This document shows, piece by piece, positions 1-8,422 of a stretch of DNA of 64,000 bases (position 1 is the first letter of the stretch; every line of letters begins with the position of its first letter). The notes under the pieces were generated by a model. It saw only the letters and a list, made by a program, of their open reading frames with translations, was not told where the DNA came from and did no database searches. This stretch comes from Lachnospiraceae bacterium (GTDB taxonomy: Bacteria > Bacillota > Clostridia > Lachnospirales > Lachnospiraceae). The stretch spans positions 1 through 64,000 of the forward strand of contig JAGAQJ010000022.1 of NCBI GenBank assembly GCA_017622845.1. Reading direction: 5' to 3'. The position numbers and the translations under genes were made by a program.

Positions 1-99
1 CCGCTACGCCTCATTCCTTCGCCTTGCAGACTGAAAATTTATTCTGCACCAAACATATAGGTAATTAAAATGGATTATACTTGCCATTATTTATTGTTT

Positions 100-428
100 T
101 AGATTTTCTAAATACGATAAAGTTTGTTCGTTATTAACACATTTTTTTGCTATCGATGAACAGAAAACTGCAGATAGTATCCCATAGAATGCCCGGTGGA
201 GAATGGTGATATTTCCTTATACGATGATATGCAAAGCAGGAGCAAATTTGCACGGACGCAAATTTAGGCGAGACGGAGGCATGGACGCCGACTCGAGCCG
301 GCTTAAGTCCTCATTAGAAAGCCTTAATTCATCGTATTAGGAAATTCCCATTCGGAACCAATGGCAGACAGAGGGATACTATCTGCAGTTTTCGTCCGGA
401 TAGGAATGCATAAAAGGCTGAACTGCTG
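100..428 (+). repeat. Family 1 foldback repeat (MITE-like), decayed copy
   Basis: This intergenic stretch shares long blocks with the full-length element at 32443-32788, including the inverted arms around CAGATAGTATCC (about 171-182) and GGATACTATCTG, the block GAGACGGAGGCATGGACG, and the right end GGATAGGAATGCATAAAAGG followed by a decayed end (CTGAACTGCTGC). Its left part (about 103-170) recurs in reverse orientation at about 13573-13636. No coding sequence is evident. It is noncoding repeat DNA upstream of the TetR gene; positions 1-99 show nothing recognisable. Confidence 0.7.
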
Positions 429-528
429 CGATTGGGTAATACGATTTAAAAATCATCTTGACAAATAATCCTCAGCATCATAAAATATAACAGTGATATA
501 TAACAGCGTTACAATTGGAGAAAACGGA

Positions 529-1152
529 ATGGCAAAAACAGAACAGAAAACATTAGACCTGATCCTGAAAGCTGCGATGCAGGAATTTCTTGAGAAGGGG
601 TTTCAGTCCGCATCCCTGCGGAATATTGTGAAAACAGCAGGTGTTACGACAGGTGCATTTTATGGATACTATGACAGCAAGGAAGCCTTATTTGAAGCAT
701 TGGTGGGCGAGCAGTACGATTATTTCATGAAGTGCTTCAGCGAGGCGCAGCAGGAATTTGCCCAATTGCCGTCGGAGCAGCAGCCGGATAATCTCAGCAG
801 CATTTCCGGCGATTGTATGCACGAGATGCTTTTATATGCCTATGAACATCTGAATGAATTTAAGCTGATACTCTGTCATTCCGAGGGAACGCGTTTTTCC
901 GGATTTATTGACGAGATGGTCGAGATAGAAACAAAGGGAACGCATGATTATCTGGCGGTGCTGGAGCAGTTAGGCAGACCGTCGCCGCCAATTAATGAAC
1001 GGTTGGAGCATATCTTGATTACAGGAATGTTCAACACGTTTTTTGAGCTGATTATCCATGAAATGCCGCTGGAGGAAGCGGAATACTATTTGAAGGAGAT
1101 GAGAGCTTTTTATACTGCCGGCTGGATGAAAATTATGGGGCAGTTAAACTGA
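529..1152 (+). CDS. TetR/AcrR family transcriptional regulator
   Basis: A 207-residue TetR-type repressor. The N-terminal helix-turn-helix is clear: the LILKAAMQEFLEKGF helix followed by SLRNIVKTAGVTTGAFYGYY and SKEALFEAL, the classic TetR DNA-binding segment at about residues 10-55. The rest is a helical ligand-binding domain that I cannot assign to a ligand. The start is placed at ATG 529 because GGAG lies 8 bases upstream; the longer GTG start at 493 has no ribosome site. It precedes two ABC transporter genes on the same strand and probably controls them, since TetR genes often sit beside the exporters they regulate. That link is inference. Confidence 0.9.
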   Translation: MAKTEQKTLDLILKAAMQEFLEKGFQSASLRNIVKTAGVTTGAFYGYYDSKEALFEALVGEQYDYFMKCFSEAQQEFAQLPSEQQPDNLSSISGDCMHEMLLYAYEHLNEFKLILCHSEGTRFSGFIDEMVEIETKGTHDYLAVLEQLGRPSPPINERLEHILITGMFNTFFELIIHEMPLEEAEYYLKEMRAFYTAGWMKIMGQLN

Positions 1153-1173
1153 ACAGACAATATAATTTGTATG

Positions 1174-1193
1174 AATGGAAAGTGTATGCTTTC
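1174..1193 (+). terminator. Hairpin after the TetR gene
   Basis: ATGGAAAG and CTTTCCAT form an 8-bp stem with a short loop, followed by TATATTTG. It is a weak candidate terminator for the TetR gene, without a clean T run. Confidence 0.4.
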
Positions 1194-1201
1194 CATTATA
1201 T

Positions 1202-1230
1202 TTGAGACATGGGTTAGATAACACTAATTA
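1202..1230 (+). promoter_or_regulatory. Candidate promoter with inverted repeat before the ABC pair
   Basis: TTGAGA (1202-1207) and TAATTA (1225-1230) are spaced by 17 bases. The inverted repeat TTAG-N6-CTAA (1214-1227) fills the spacer, where a repressor would block polymerase. The -10 match is poor. The site could be an operator for the TetR protein or for a metal regulator; the sequence alone does not decide. Confidence 0.35.
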
Positions 1231-1398
1231 AAATGTGAAAAAGCTAACTGACTTTCTGTGGCGTTATTTGATGCCGCGGCAGCATAGAAATGGTTGCCAA
1301 AACGAAAAAGGATATTCGGAGATAGTCCGTCAGTGCCGGCAGGCTCTGTATTCGTTTGCTATTTCTTTATATCATAAAAATTTCAAGGAGGTTTTTCA

Positions 1399-3180
1399 AT
1401 GAAAAAACAGTCTAATTTATCAAGATTGATGGATTATGCCGGAGGGCATAAGATATTGACTTATTTGTCATGGGTACTGTCAGCGATGAGTGCGCTGCTG
1501 GCGCTTGTGCCCTTTTGGTATATCTGGTGCATCCTGCATGACATACTGGAGGTTTCCCCCGACTATTCACAGGCTGTAAATGTCACGCGCTACGGATGGT
1601 CTGCCGTGTTGTTTGCAGTGATTTCGATTATCATTTACATAGCTGGTTTAATGTGTTCGCACTTAAGCGCGTTCCGGGTTGCATCAAATATCCGGAAAGA
1701 GCTGATGCGTCATATTGTGTCGCTTCCGCTTGGAATAACAGAAAAATATGGAAGCGGAAAGCTGCGCAGAATTGTAAATACGTCCAGCAATGCTACAGAG
1801 ACCTATCTTGCGCACAGGCTGCCTGACAAGGCAGGAGCGATTGCTACACCAATAGGATTATTGTTTCTACTGCTTGCCTTTGACTGGCGTTTAGGACTTT
1901 TAAGTCTTGTCCCTGTTGTGCTCGGTTTTCTGATTATGATGAAAATGACTGGAAAAGATATGGAGCAGAAAATGAAGGAATATCAAAACGCGCTCTCGGA
2001 TATGTCCAATGAAGCGGTGGAGTATGTGCGCGGCGTACCTGTGGTAAAAACGTTCGGACAGACCATTTTTTCCTTCAAACGCTTCAAAGCCACAATAGAT
2101 AATTATGAAAAGTGGGTTATTGCATACACGAAGACATTGCGTCTGCCCATGATGTTTTATACAACTGCAATCAACGGCGTGTTTGCCTTTTTGATTGCCG
2201 GAGGCATTTTTTTCACGAGAGGCGGCGTGACAAATGAATTGATGCTCAACCTGATTTTCTATATTGTAATTACGCCGGTTATTGGAACAACTTTGACGAA
2301 AATTATGTTTATGAGTGAGGACGTAATGATTGTGAATGACGCAATCAGCAGGATTGATGAAGTGCTGAATGAGAAGCCGCTTTCTGAAAGTCCGATTAAT
2401 CATACGCTGTCCGACTACTCGGTTACCCTGGAGCATGTCAGCTACAGCTATGATGGAGAAAAGAACGCCCTGAAGGACGTATCACTGTCAATCAGACAGG
2501 GACAGACCGCGGCGCTGGTAGGCGCGTCTGGCGGCGGTAAGACGACACTTGCAAATATTGTAACCAGATTTTTTGACCCACAGCAGGGACGCGTTTTGAT
2601 AGGAGATGTTGATATCCGCAATATTCCGAAGGAAACGCTGATGAATCAGGTTTCCTTTGTATTCCAAAACAGCCGCTTAATCAAAGCATCTATACTGGAA
2701 AATGTACGAATGGGCAAGCCGGACGCAACAAAAGAGGAAATTTATCATGCATTGCAGGCGGCTCAGTGTATGGATATCATCGAAAAGCTGCCAAACGGCA
2801 TCAATACGGTAGTCGGCACAAACGGCGTGTATCTGTCCGGCGGCGAGCAGCAGCGGATAGCCATTGCCCGTGCAGTTTTGAAAAATGCGCCGATTCTCAT
2901 TCTCGACGAAGCTACTGCGTTTGCCGACCCTGATAATGAAGTGCGCGTTCAGCAGGCATTATCTGCTTTGTCCAAGGGAAAAACGGTCATCATGATTGCG
3001 CACAGGCTCTCGTCAATCACGGACGCAGACTGCATTTATGTCCTGCAGGACGGTGAAATCGCCGAAAGCGGCACGCATCACGAGCTGATAGAGAAAAACG
3101 GCATTTTTGCACGGATGTGGAACAATTATTCCGAAGCGGCAGCATGGCGGATTTCTTCGAAGGATGCCGGAAAATTATAA
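1399..3180 (+). CDS. ABC transporter, fused permease/ATPase, subunit 1
   Basis: A 593-residue half-transporter with an N-terminal membrane domain of about six helices (residues 20-320) and a C-terminal ATPase. The Walker A is GASGGGKTT, the Q-loop lies in FVFQNSRL, the signature is LSGGEQQR, and Walker B reads ILILDEATAFADPDNE. The AFADPDNE D-loop, different from the usual SALD, resembles the YbtP/IrtA siderophore-transporter branch of these exporter-fold proteins. AAGGAGG lies 7 bases before the ATG. It is followed after 28 bases by a second half-transporter, so the two probably form a heterodimer. Substrate is unknown; a multidrug or metallophore role are both possible. Confidence 0.88.
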   Translation: MKKQSNLSRLMDYAGGHKILTYLSWVLSAMSALLALVPFWYIWCILHDILEVSPDYSQAVNVTRYGWSAVLFAVISIIIYIAGLMCSHLSAFRVASNIRKELMRHIVSLPLGITEKYGSGKLRRIVNTSSNATETYLAHRLPDKAGAIATPIGLLFLLLAFDWRLGLLSLVPVVLGFLIMMKMTGKDMEQKMKEYQNALSDMSNEAVEYVRGVPVVKTFGQTIFSFKRFKATIDNYEKWVIAYTKTLRLPMMFYTTAINGVFAFLIAGGIFFTRGGVTNELMLNLIFYIVITPVIGTTLTKIMFMSEDVMIVNDAISRIDEVLNEKPLSESPINHTLSDYSVTLEHVSYSYDGEKNALKDVSLSIRQGQTAALVGASGGGKTTLANIVTRFFDPQQGRVLIGDVDIRNIPKETLMNQVSFVFQNSRLIKASILENVRMGKPDATKEEIYHALQAAQCMDIIEKLPNGINTVVGTNGVYLSGGEQQRIAIARAVLKNAPILILDEATAFADPDNEVRVQQALSALSKGKTVIMIAHRLSSITDADCIYVLQDGEIAESGTHHELIEKNGIFARMWNNYSEAAAWRISSKDAGKL

Positions 3181-3208
3181 ATGAGCAGAAAGAATTGGAG
3201 GGAAAAGT

Positions 3209-4942
3209 ATGCTGATTTTAAAATTACAAAGACGTTTTGCGTTGTCAAGACAGGGAGCTGTCGACTTGATAAAGGGCTGTCTTGCCTGCGTTTTACAGGA
3301 TATATCGTTTATGCTTCCCGTCGGGCTTTTGTACTATTTTGTCCTCGACTTAATGAATGGGGGAGTGAATGGAAGCCGCATTGCTTTCTATGCAGTGGGT
3401 GTTGCAGCGTGCCTTGTCCTGATATTTATCGCGACATGGTTTCAATATAATGCTACTTATCTGGCGACCTATGTGGAAAGCGGCGTAAGGCGTATCTCCC
3501 TGGCAGAAAGCTTACGTAAAATTCCATTGTCGTTTTTTGGCAGGAAGGACCTTGCCGATTTAACGAATTCCATTATGGGCGACTGCGCAACGCTGGAAAC
3601 GGCATTTTCCCATTATGTTCCGGCTTTGGCAGGTTCCATCATTTCAACGACTTTGATAGGAATCGGTCTTTTTGTCTATGACTGGCGTATGGCGCTTGCA
3701 GCAGTATGGGTTTTGCCAATTGCCTTTACAATCACGTTGTTCTCTGCCCGTATCCAGGAGTACTTCAGCCGTAAATCCGTTGCGGCAAGTGTTGCGCTGG
3801 AAGGCGGCGTGCAGGAATGCATCGAAAGCTTACAGGATTTAAAGGCAAACAATGCAGAAGCCGGTTATCTGAAGGAGCTTGACAAAAAGATTGATGCCGT
3901 GGAAAAACGCCATATCATTTCAGAGCTTGGAACAGCCCTGTTTGTCGTTTCCTCAACGCTGATATTAAAGTTTGGGATTGCTACGGTTGCGCTTGCAGGC
4001 TCAGCTCTGCTGATTCGCGGAGAAATCACAATTCCGCTGTTTTTCATGTTTTTGCTTGTCGCTTCGAGACTGTATGCTCCGCTTGAGGGCGCGCTGCAGA
4101 ATCTTGCAGCAATCATTGCTACCAGGACTAACATCAATCGTATGAATGAAATTCTGGACCATCCTGTCCAGACAGGCAGCGATAAGCTCACCAATACAGG
4201 TTATGATATTGTGTTTGACCATGTTGGCTTTGCCTATAATACCGGAGAAACGGTTTTGAAGGATGTGTCGTTTACTGCAAAACAGGGAGAGGTCACCGCT
4301 TTGGTCGGTCCGTCCGGCGGCGGAAAAACGACCGTATCACGCCTTGCGGCGAGATTTTGGGATATCAATAAAGGAAAAATTACAGTCGGAGGCATGGACA
4401 TCTCAGAAATAGAGCCGGAAACCTTATTGTCCTTGTATTCCATTGTGTTTCAGGATGTCACGCTGTTTAATAATACCATTATGGAGAATATCAGGATAGG
4501 CAGAAAGGATGCGACGGACGAAGAAGTGATTGCTGCGGCGAGACTGGCAAATTGTGAGGAATTTGCCGCAAAGCTTCCGAATGGTTATAACAGTATGATT
4601 GGCGAAAACGGCTGCGAACTCTCAGGCGGAGAAAGGCAGCGTATCTCAATTGCCCGCGCCTTTCTCAAAAATGCTCCGATTATCCTGCTTGATGAAGCGA
4701 CGGCAAGTCTTGACGTGGAAAACGAGACACTGATACAGGCGGCGCTGTCACGGCTGATAAAGGATAAGACGGTGCTTGTAATTGCGCATCGTATGCGTAC
4801 CGTAAGCGGAGCGGATAAGGTCGTGGTGCTGTCTGACGGTACAGTTGCGGAGCAGGGTACGCCGGAGGAGCTGATGGACATAGGAAAAATTTATCCTCAC
4901 ATGGTAAAGCTGCAAAGCATGAGTCAGGATTGGGGAATTTAA
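3209..4942 (+). CDS. ABC transporter, fused permease/ATPase, subunit 2
   Basis: A 577-residue half-transporter, partner of the gene just upstream. The membrane domain covers about residues 20-315. The ATPase has Walker A GPSGGGKTT, signature LSGGERQR, Walker B IILLDEATASLD with the catalytic Glu, and the switch His in VLVIAHR. Unlike its partner it has a canonical SLD D-loop, so the pair is asymmetric, as in IrtAB/YbtPQ-type heterodimers. ATG 3209 follows TTGGAGGG. A 16-bp hairpin follows the stop and probably ends the operon. Direction of transport cannot be read from sequence. Confidence 0.88.
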   Translation: MLILKLQRRFALSRQGAVDLIKGCLACVLQDISFMLPVGLLYYFVLDLMNGGVNGSRIAFYAVGVAACLVLIFIATWFQYNATYLATYVESGVRRISLAESLRKIPLSFFGRKDLADLTNSIMGDCATLETAFSHYVPALAGSIISTTLIGIGLFVYDWRMALAAVWVLPIAFTITLFSARIQEYFSRKSVAASVALEGGVQECIESLQDLKANNAEAGYLKELDKKIDAVEKRHIISELGTALFVVSSTLILKFGIATVALAGSALLIRGEITIPLFFMFLLVASRLYAPLEGALQNLAAIIATRTNINRMNEILDHPVQTGSDKLTNTGYDIVFDHVGFAYNTGETVLKDVSFTAKQGEVTALVGPSGGGKTTVSRLAARFWDINKGKITVGGMDISEIEPETLLSLYSIVFQDVTLFNNTIMENIRIGRKDATDEEVIAAARLANCEEFAAKLPNGYNSMIGENGCELSGGERQRISIARAFLKNAPIILLDEATASLDVENETLIQAALSRLIKDKTVLVIAHRMRTVSGADKVVVLSDGTVAEQGTPEELMDIGKIYPHMVKLQSMSQDWGI

Positions 4943-4954
4943 ATATGCTGTTTT

Positions 4955-5076
4955 CTTTTCATTGAAACCGTAAAATCCAATAGTTGTCAGTACACAGAAG
5001 GGAGGCAGTCCTGTCCCGGCATAGGACTGCCTCCCTTCGTTCCGGCTGGAATAATCCATGTTACCGGAGAAGAACG
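4955..5076 (-). repeat. Family 1 repeat copy between ABC operon and padR
   Basis: Read on the minus strand this starts GGTAACATGGATTATTCC and continues with CTTCTGTGTACTGACAAC and a block close to TTTACGGTTTCAATGAA. These match the left half of the 32443-32788 element in the same order. In place of the element's GAAGGTCGGCAG stretch it carries a perfect 16-bp hairpin. Neither terminal repeat is intact. Confidence 0.65.
4997..5038 (+). terminator. 16-bp perfect hairpin downstream of the ABC pair
   Basis: GAAGGGAGGCAGTCCT (4997-5012) pairs perfectly with AGGACTGCCTCCCTTC (5023-5038) across a 10-base loop. It lies 54 bases after the ABC stop codon and inside a family 1 repeat. It has no T run, so rho-independent termination is uncertain, but such a stem would at least act as a 3' boundary or block. 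Confidence 0.5.
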
Positions 5077-5094
5077 TTTTCTTGCTCGATTGTA

Positions 5095-5154
5095 TTGACA
5101 TATATAGATTGTCGATATATAATAAAAACCAACATATATAGATTATCTATATAT
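5095..5154 (+). promoter_or_regulatory. padR promoter with two palindromic operators
   Basis: A near-ideal promoter: TTGACA (5095-5100), 17-base spacer, TATAAT (5118-5123). Two copies of one palindrome overlap and follow it. Site 1 (5100-5120) lies across the spacer and matches 8 of 10 pairs. Site 2 (5134-5154) is perfect: ATATATAGAT, central T, ATCTATATAT. Centres are 34 bp apart, near three helical turns. The arrangement fits autorepression by the PadR protein encoded 28 bases further on. Confidence 0.75.
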
Positions 5155-5181
5155 CAATTTAATAGAAGGGAAGTTGATTTT

Positions 5182-5511
5182 ATGGCAATTGATAAGTCGC
5201 TGATTTCGGGAAGTACATCGATGTTAATTCTACGGCTGCTGGAGGACAAGGATATGTACGGATACGAGATGATTGAGACGCTGGAACAGAAATCCAAGAA
5301 TGTATTTACGCTGAAGGCAGGGACGCTTTATCCGCTGCTGCATTCGCTTGAGGAGAAGCATTATCTGAAATCTTATGAAAATGAAGTCAATGGAAAGCTG
5401 CGGAAGTATTACAGCATTACAAAGGAAGGAAAAAAGTATCTCAAATCAAAAAAAGAAGAATGGCAGGAATATGAGGCGGCTGTTTTAAATGTGCTTTGTG
5501 CATCAGTGTGA
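5182..5511 (+). CDS. PadR family transcriptional regulator
   Basis: A 109-residue PadR-type winged-helix repressor. The motifs are typical: STSMLILRLLEDKDMYGYEM, LKAGTLYPLLHSLEEK, and the wing with GKLRKYYSITKEGKKYL. It ends soon after the winged helix, as short PadR proteins do. The ATG at 5182 follows GAAGGGAAG; the upstream reading frame runs through promoter DNA and is not used. It is probably autoregulated through the two palindromes just upstream and co-transcribed with the next gene 26 bases on. PadR genes are commonly followed by genes for small membrane proteins with an N-terminal helical signalling domain, as here. Confidence 0.93.
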   Translation: MAIDKSLISGSTSMLILRLLEDKDMYGYEMIETLEQKSKNVFTLKAGTLYPLLHSLEEKHYLKSYENEVNGKLRKYYSITKEGKKYLKSKKEEWQEYEAAVLNVLCASV

Positions 5512-5537
5512 GCCGGAAGGCATAAGGGAAAGGAAGC

Positions 5538-6866
5538 GTGATAACATTGGAGGAATTTTTAAAGAGCCTGACGGAACAGATACGATGTGTGAAAGCACGT
5601 GAGGGGGTGGCGCATGAGCTGTCCGACCATATTTTAGATCAGGCGCAGGCATATGAAAAATCAGGGATTGAGCACGAGAAAGCCGTGGAAATGGCAGTGC
5701 GTGAGATGGGCGACCCTGTGGAAATCGGCGTGTCCCTTGACAGAATACACCGTCCGCAGATTGACTGGAAAATGATTCTGCTGACATTTGCGTTAAGCAT
5801 TGCAGGATTATTTGTGATACAGCTTATGTATGGTCCGGAGAGACCGTCTGTATTTGGAAAACAGCTTATTTACACGATTGCAGGGTTTGCAGTGATAGCA
5901 GGCGTCAATTTCGTTGACTACAGCATTATCGGACGTTTTGGGTATGCGATATATGCGGTGCTGACGATTGCATTTTGGATAGGGCGGATGCTGCTCCCGA
6001 CGATGAACGGACGCGTGCCTGCAATGTCCATGCTGGTATATCTGTATCTTCCTGCATTTGCAGGCGTACTATATCGGCTTCGCAGGAGAGGATATGGTGC
6101 CGTTATGAAAAGTATAATCGTCATTATGGCTACAACGTTGTTTGTACTGGTGCTTTCAGACAGCATTACCGTTGTACTGAACATTTTCCTGATATGCATG
6201 CTGATGCTTATCATTGCAATCAATAAAAATATGTTTTGCGTAAACAAGAAGTATATGAAAATTATGACAGCAGGAATTGCGCTCTTTCCATTTCCGGCAG
6301 CCGTTTTATATTTCAGTATATGCGGCGCGGCATATCAGAAGGAAAGAATGCATGCGTTTTTTAACCCATACCGGTATGAAACAAGCTATGGATATATTTA
6401 TGCGAGGATCAGGGATATGCTGCAAGGCGCCAAGCTGATCGGTCCTGGCACAGGTGCGGATTTCAGTAATGAATTGACTCTGAACAGCGGCTTAATTCCT
6501 TTGCAGCTAATCTATTCTTATGGTCTGATCGCAGGAGCGGTTTTGCTGGCGCTGTTTGTCCTGTTTGTGATGCGTGCCATGAAAATCGTGCGCTGTCAGA
6601 AAAACCAGCTTGGCATTCTGGTGTCGGCATCGTGTTTTCTCGTTATAACGGTAAATTGCCTTGAAGGAATTTTAATGAATATGGGATTATGCCCTGTCAC
6701 GACAGTTTCCATTCCGTTTCTGACTTACGGGGGCAGTGCGGCGCTTGTGTATGCAGTGTTAATCGGACTGTTGATGAGCGTACACCGTTATGAAAAGGTC
6801 ATTACGGCGGATACATCTGAGTATCAACCCAAATGGCGGATTCAGGTCAGGCTGGAAAAGAGGTAA
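5538..6866 (+). CDS. FtsW/RodA/SpoVE-like membrane protein with N-terminal HAAS-type domain
   Basis: A 442-residue protein. Residues 1-75 form a soluble helical region (FLKSLTEQIRCVKAREGVAHELSDHI and EMGDPVEIG motifs) typical of the HAAS/DUF1700 domain found next to PadR regulators. The rest is a polytopic SEDS-family protein of about ten helices, with the C-terminal TVSIPFLTYGGSAALVYAVLIG segment matching the FtsW/RodA signature PFISYGGS. SEDS proteins polymerise peptidoglycan glycan strands; whether this divergent member is active is unknown. The GTG start at 5538 follows AAAGGAAG; a TTG at 5546 is an alternative. It probably answers to the PadR repressor. Confidence 0.82.
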   Translation: MITLEEFLKSLTEQIRCVKAREGVAHELSDHILDQAQAYEKSGIEHEKAVEMAVREMGDPVEIGVSLDRIHRPQIDWKMILLTFALSIAGLFVIQLMYGPERPSVFGKQLIYTIAGFAVIAGVNFVDYSIIGRFGYAIYAVLTIAFWIGRMLLPTMNGRVPAMSMLVYLYLPAFAGVLYRLRRRGYGAVMKSIIVIMATTLFVLVLSDSITVVLNIFLICMLMLIIAINKNMFCVNKKYMKIMTAGIALFPFPAAVLYFSICGAAYQKERMHAFFNPYRYETSYGYIYARIRDMLQGAKLIGPGTGADFSNELTLNSGLIPLQLIYSYGLIAGAVLLALFVLFVMRAMKIVRCQKNQLGILVSASCFLVITVNCLEGILMNMGLCPVTTVSIPFLTYGGSAALVYAVLIGLLMSVHRYEKVITADTSEYQPKWRIQVRLEKR

Positions 6867-7081
6867 CAGTTCCGGCACAATGCCTAAAAAAGAGCGGCTG
6901 TTTTCAATTGCAAGCTGAGTATGACAGTATCGGCAAAGAACAGACCAAGACCGCCACAGAATTAGCGTATGCCGAGGTAATCAGTTACAATGAAAAGAAC
7001 CTTGAACGAGAGCTTCAGAACGAGAGCCGACAGCATAACAGGCAACAGGGCAGAGTGAAACGGAAGGAGAAAGAAATATAA
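6833..7081 (+). pseudogene. Unclassified ORF fragment, probably a remnant
   Basis: An open frame of 82 codons overlaps the end of the FtsW-like gene. Only the second half looks protein-like, a charged helical stretch around KTATELAYAEVISYNEKNLE. It has no ribosome site of its own. I do not recognise the family; it may be the tail of a mobile-element gene whose start has been lost. Confidence 0.25.
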
Positions 7082-7162
7082 CGGAAATTTGATAGAAATA
7101 TGAATGTGATTATGGTATGATTTTAGCTGAATAATTTGAATATTTGGGGGACGCGTTTTTAT

Positions 7163-7576
7163 ATGGATTATAAAGAAAATATTTTATGTTACGAAGATTA
7201 TTGCAGGCTTAGAGAAAGCGTTGAGTGGTTAAATTTTTCAAAGGTACAGACAGAGAAATCACTCAATAATAGTTTATATACAGTAGTTGCAGTGAAAGAT
7301 AATCAAGCTGTTGGAATGGGAAGATTGATTGGTGACGGAATATATTACATAATAGTTGATGTTGTGGTACAGCCTGCCTGTCAGAAAATGGGTATCGGTA
7401 GTAAAATAGTTGATATGATCATTGAATATGTCGAAAGGGAAACACCAGGCGGAGGGCGTTCCAGTATACAGTTGATTGCAGAAAAGGGGAAAGAAGCATT
7501 TTATAAGAAAAGAGGATTTAAAATAATTCCTCACGAATTTTGTGGTTCAGGTATGCAGAAAGTTATTCGTAAGTAA
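7163..7576 (+). CDS. GNAT family N-acetyltransferase
   Basis: A 137-residue acetyltransferase of the GNAT fold. The acetyl-CoA binding region is visible as VVVQPACQKMGIGSKIVDMII (Q-x-x-G-I-G motif A, about residues 74-95), with AVGMGRLIGDG before it and the C-terminal FYKKRGFKI motif B. The acceptor is unknown. The start is set at ATG 7163 because the protein then begins at the usual point and GGGGG lies upstream; spacing is long (12). A strong hairpin terminator follows. Base composition is more AT-rich than the neighbouring ABC genes, in keeping with an accessory region. Confidence 0.88.
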   Translation: MDYKENILCYEDYCRLRESVEWLNFSKVQTEKSLNNSLYTVVAVKDNQAVGMGRLIGDGIYYIIVDVVVQPACQKMGIGSKIVDMIIEYVERETPGGGRSSIQLIAEKGKEAFYKKRGFKIIPHEFCGSGMQKVIRK

Positions 7577-7633
7577 AATTAAATTTATTAGCTTACTATT
7601 GCGTAGTCACAATCAAATAATTCACATAGCATC

Positions 7634-7670
7634 AGAGCGTATAGAAAATCAGTCTATGCGCTCTATTTTT
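7634..7670 (+). terminator. Intrinsic terminator after the GNAT gene
   Basis: AGAGCGTATAGA (7634-7645) pairs with TCTATGCGCTCT (7653-7664), 11 of 12 Watson-Crick plus one G-T pair, followed by ATTTTT. Confidence 0.75.
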
Positions 7671-7894
7671 ATGGAAAGGAGCAGATTTATGAGCAAAAAC
7701 AGCAGGGCAGGGCAAAGAACTCGCCGACAGCCGCAAAAATAATTTATGTAGGCACTGAAAAAATGGAAACGGTATTCAGGCGGATAAGACCCGGAACGGA
7801 TATAATGGGTTGATTGCTTGCGGTGGGAAGATGTGCTATACTTGCAATCAATAAATTTTTAATTTGAATTTGTTAGCTGCGAGGAGGGCTTGAT
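7671..7894 (+). other. Spacer with a very short ORF remnant
   Basis: AAAGGAG before ATG 7689 opens a 17-codon frame (MSKNSRAGQRTRRQPQK). It looks like the truncated start of a mobile-element gene. Otherwise this is a likely 5' region for the next gene, with GAGGAGG at 7881-7887. Confidence 0.25.
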
Positions 7895-8422
7895 ATGTAC
7901 AAATATTTGGATGACTGTGAACCGGTTTCATTGAAAGAATTAGATATCAGACAATTTATTATGCTTCAAGAGAGCGATAATCCCTTAGTCAAGATTCGTT
8001 TTTTCCTGGATACCGCTTATTTGAAACGGGATTTTATCCTGGATTTGGTGATTTGGAATCTGTCCGAAGATAACTTGGAGCAAACTAAGAAGGTAGTTTA
8101 CTATGTCCTGAATAATTTTGGCAAACTTTTTGAGACTGGTTGGACAGCTCTTTATTATTATCTGTGCGGGGTTGATTCCAATGTGAAAGAACACACAATG
8201 CAAGAATTTTTTGTAGAGCAGGTGGATTTTGAGAACCCCTATTACACCATTCAATTGGAAATGAACTGTGACCATTTGGAGGATGGACAGGCTCGATATT
8301 GCTTTGTTGTGGCAACTGCCTGTGACTATCGCAAATGGATGATTGCTGATGATAATATGAGGGTTTACATGACTGGAAAAAGGCTTGTGGGTTTAACGAT
8401 GACAATGATGACTGCCAAATGA
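7895..8422 (+). CDS. Hypothetical protein, possibly frameshifted at its 3' end
   Basis: A 175-residue protein that I do not recognise. ATG 7895 follows GAGGAGG at good spacing. It has no signal peptide or membrane helix and is rich in aromatic residues (FLDTAYLKRDFILDLVIWNL, GWTALYYYL). Size and lone setting in an accessory patch recall immunity-like DUF families, but this is only an impression. Near 8390 the next frame reads GFNDDNDDCQMMGDLKECGM and runs to about 8486, looking more protein-like than the annotated MTMMTAK end, so a frameshift is possible. A third frame (8438-8542) ends in a plausible tail, KKMEQSGFEFAEPFEETR, perhaps from another decayed gene. Confidence 0.6.
   Translation: MYKYLDDCEPVSLKELDIRQFIMLQESDNPLVKIRFFLDTAYLKRDFILDLVIWNLSEDNLEQTKKVVYYVLNNFGKLFETGWTALYYYLCGVDSNVKEHTMQEFFVEQVDFENPYYTIQLEMNCDHLEDGQARYCFVVATACDYRKWMIADDNMRVYMTGKRLVGLTMTMMTAK

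Noticed and set aside
1900-2436. 178-codon minus-strand frame inside the ABC gene
   Set aside because: It is an antisense shadow of a strongly supported ABC transporter and has no family motif or ribosome site.
3181-3450. 89-codon frame starting ATGAGCAGAAAG right after the first ABC gene
   Set aside because: It runs out of frame through the second ABC gene and shows no protein family character.
4748-5101. Minus-strand frame with the peptide PPFCVLTTIGFYGFNEK
   Set aside because: The same peptide appears in frames at 32496-32699 and 48454-48711 because all lie in family 1 repeats; frames are broken differently in each copy, so it is repeat DNA, not a protein family.
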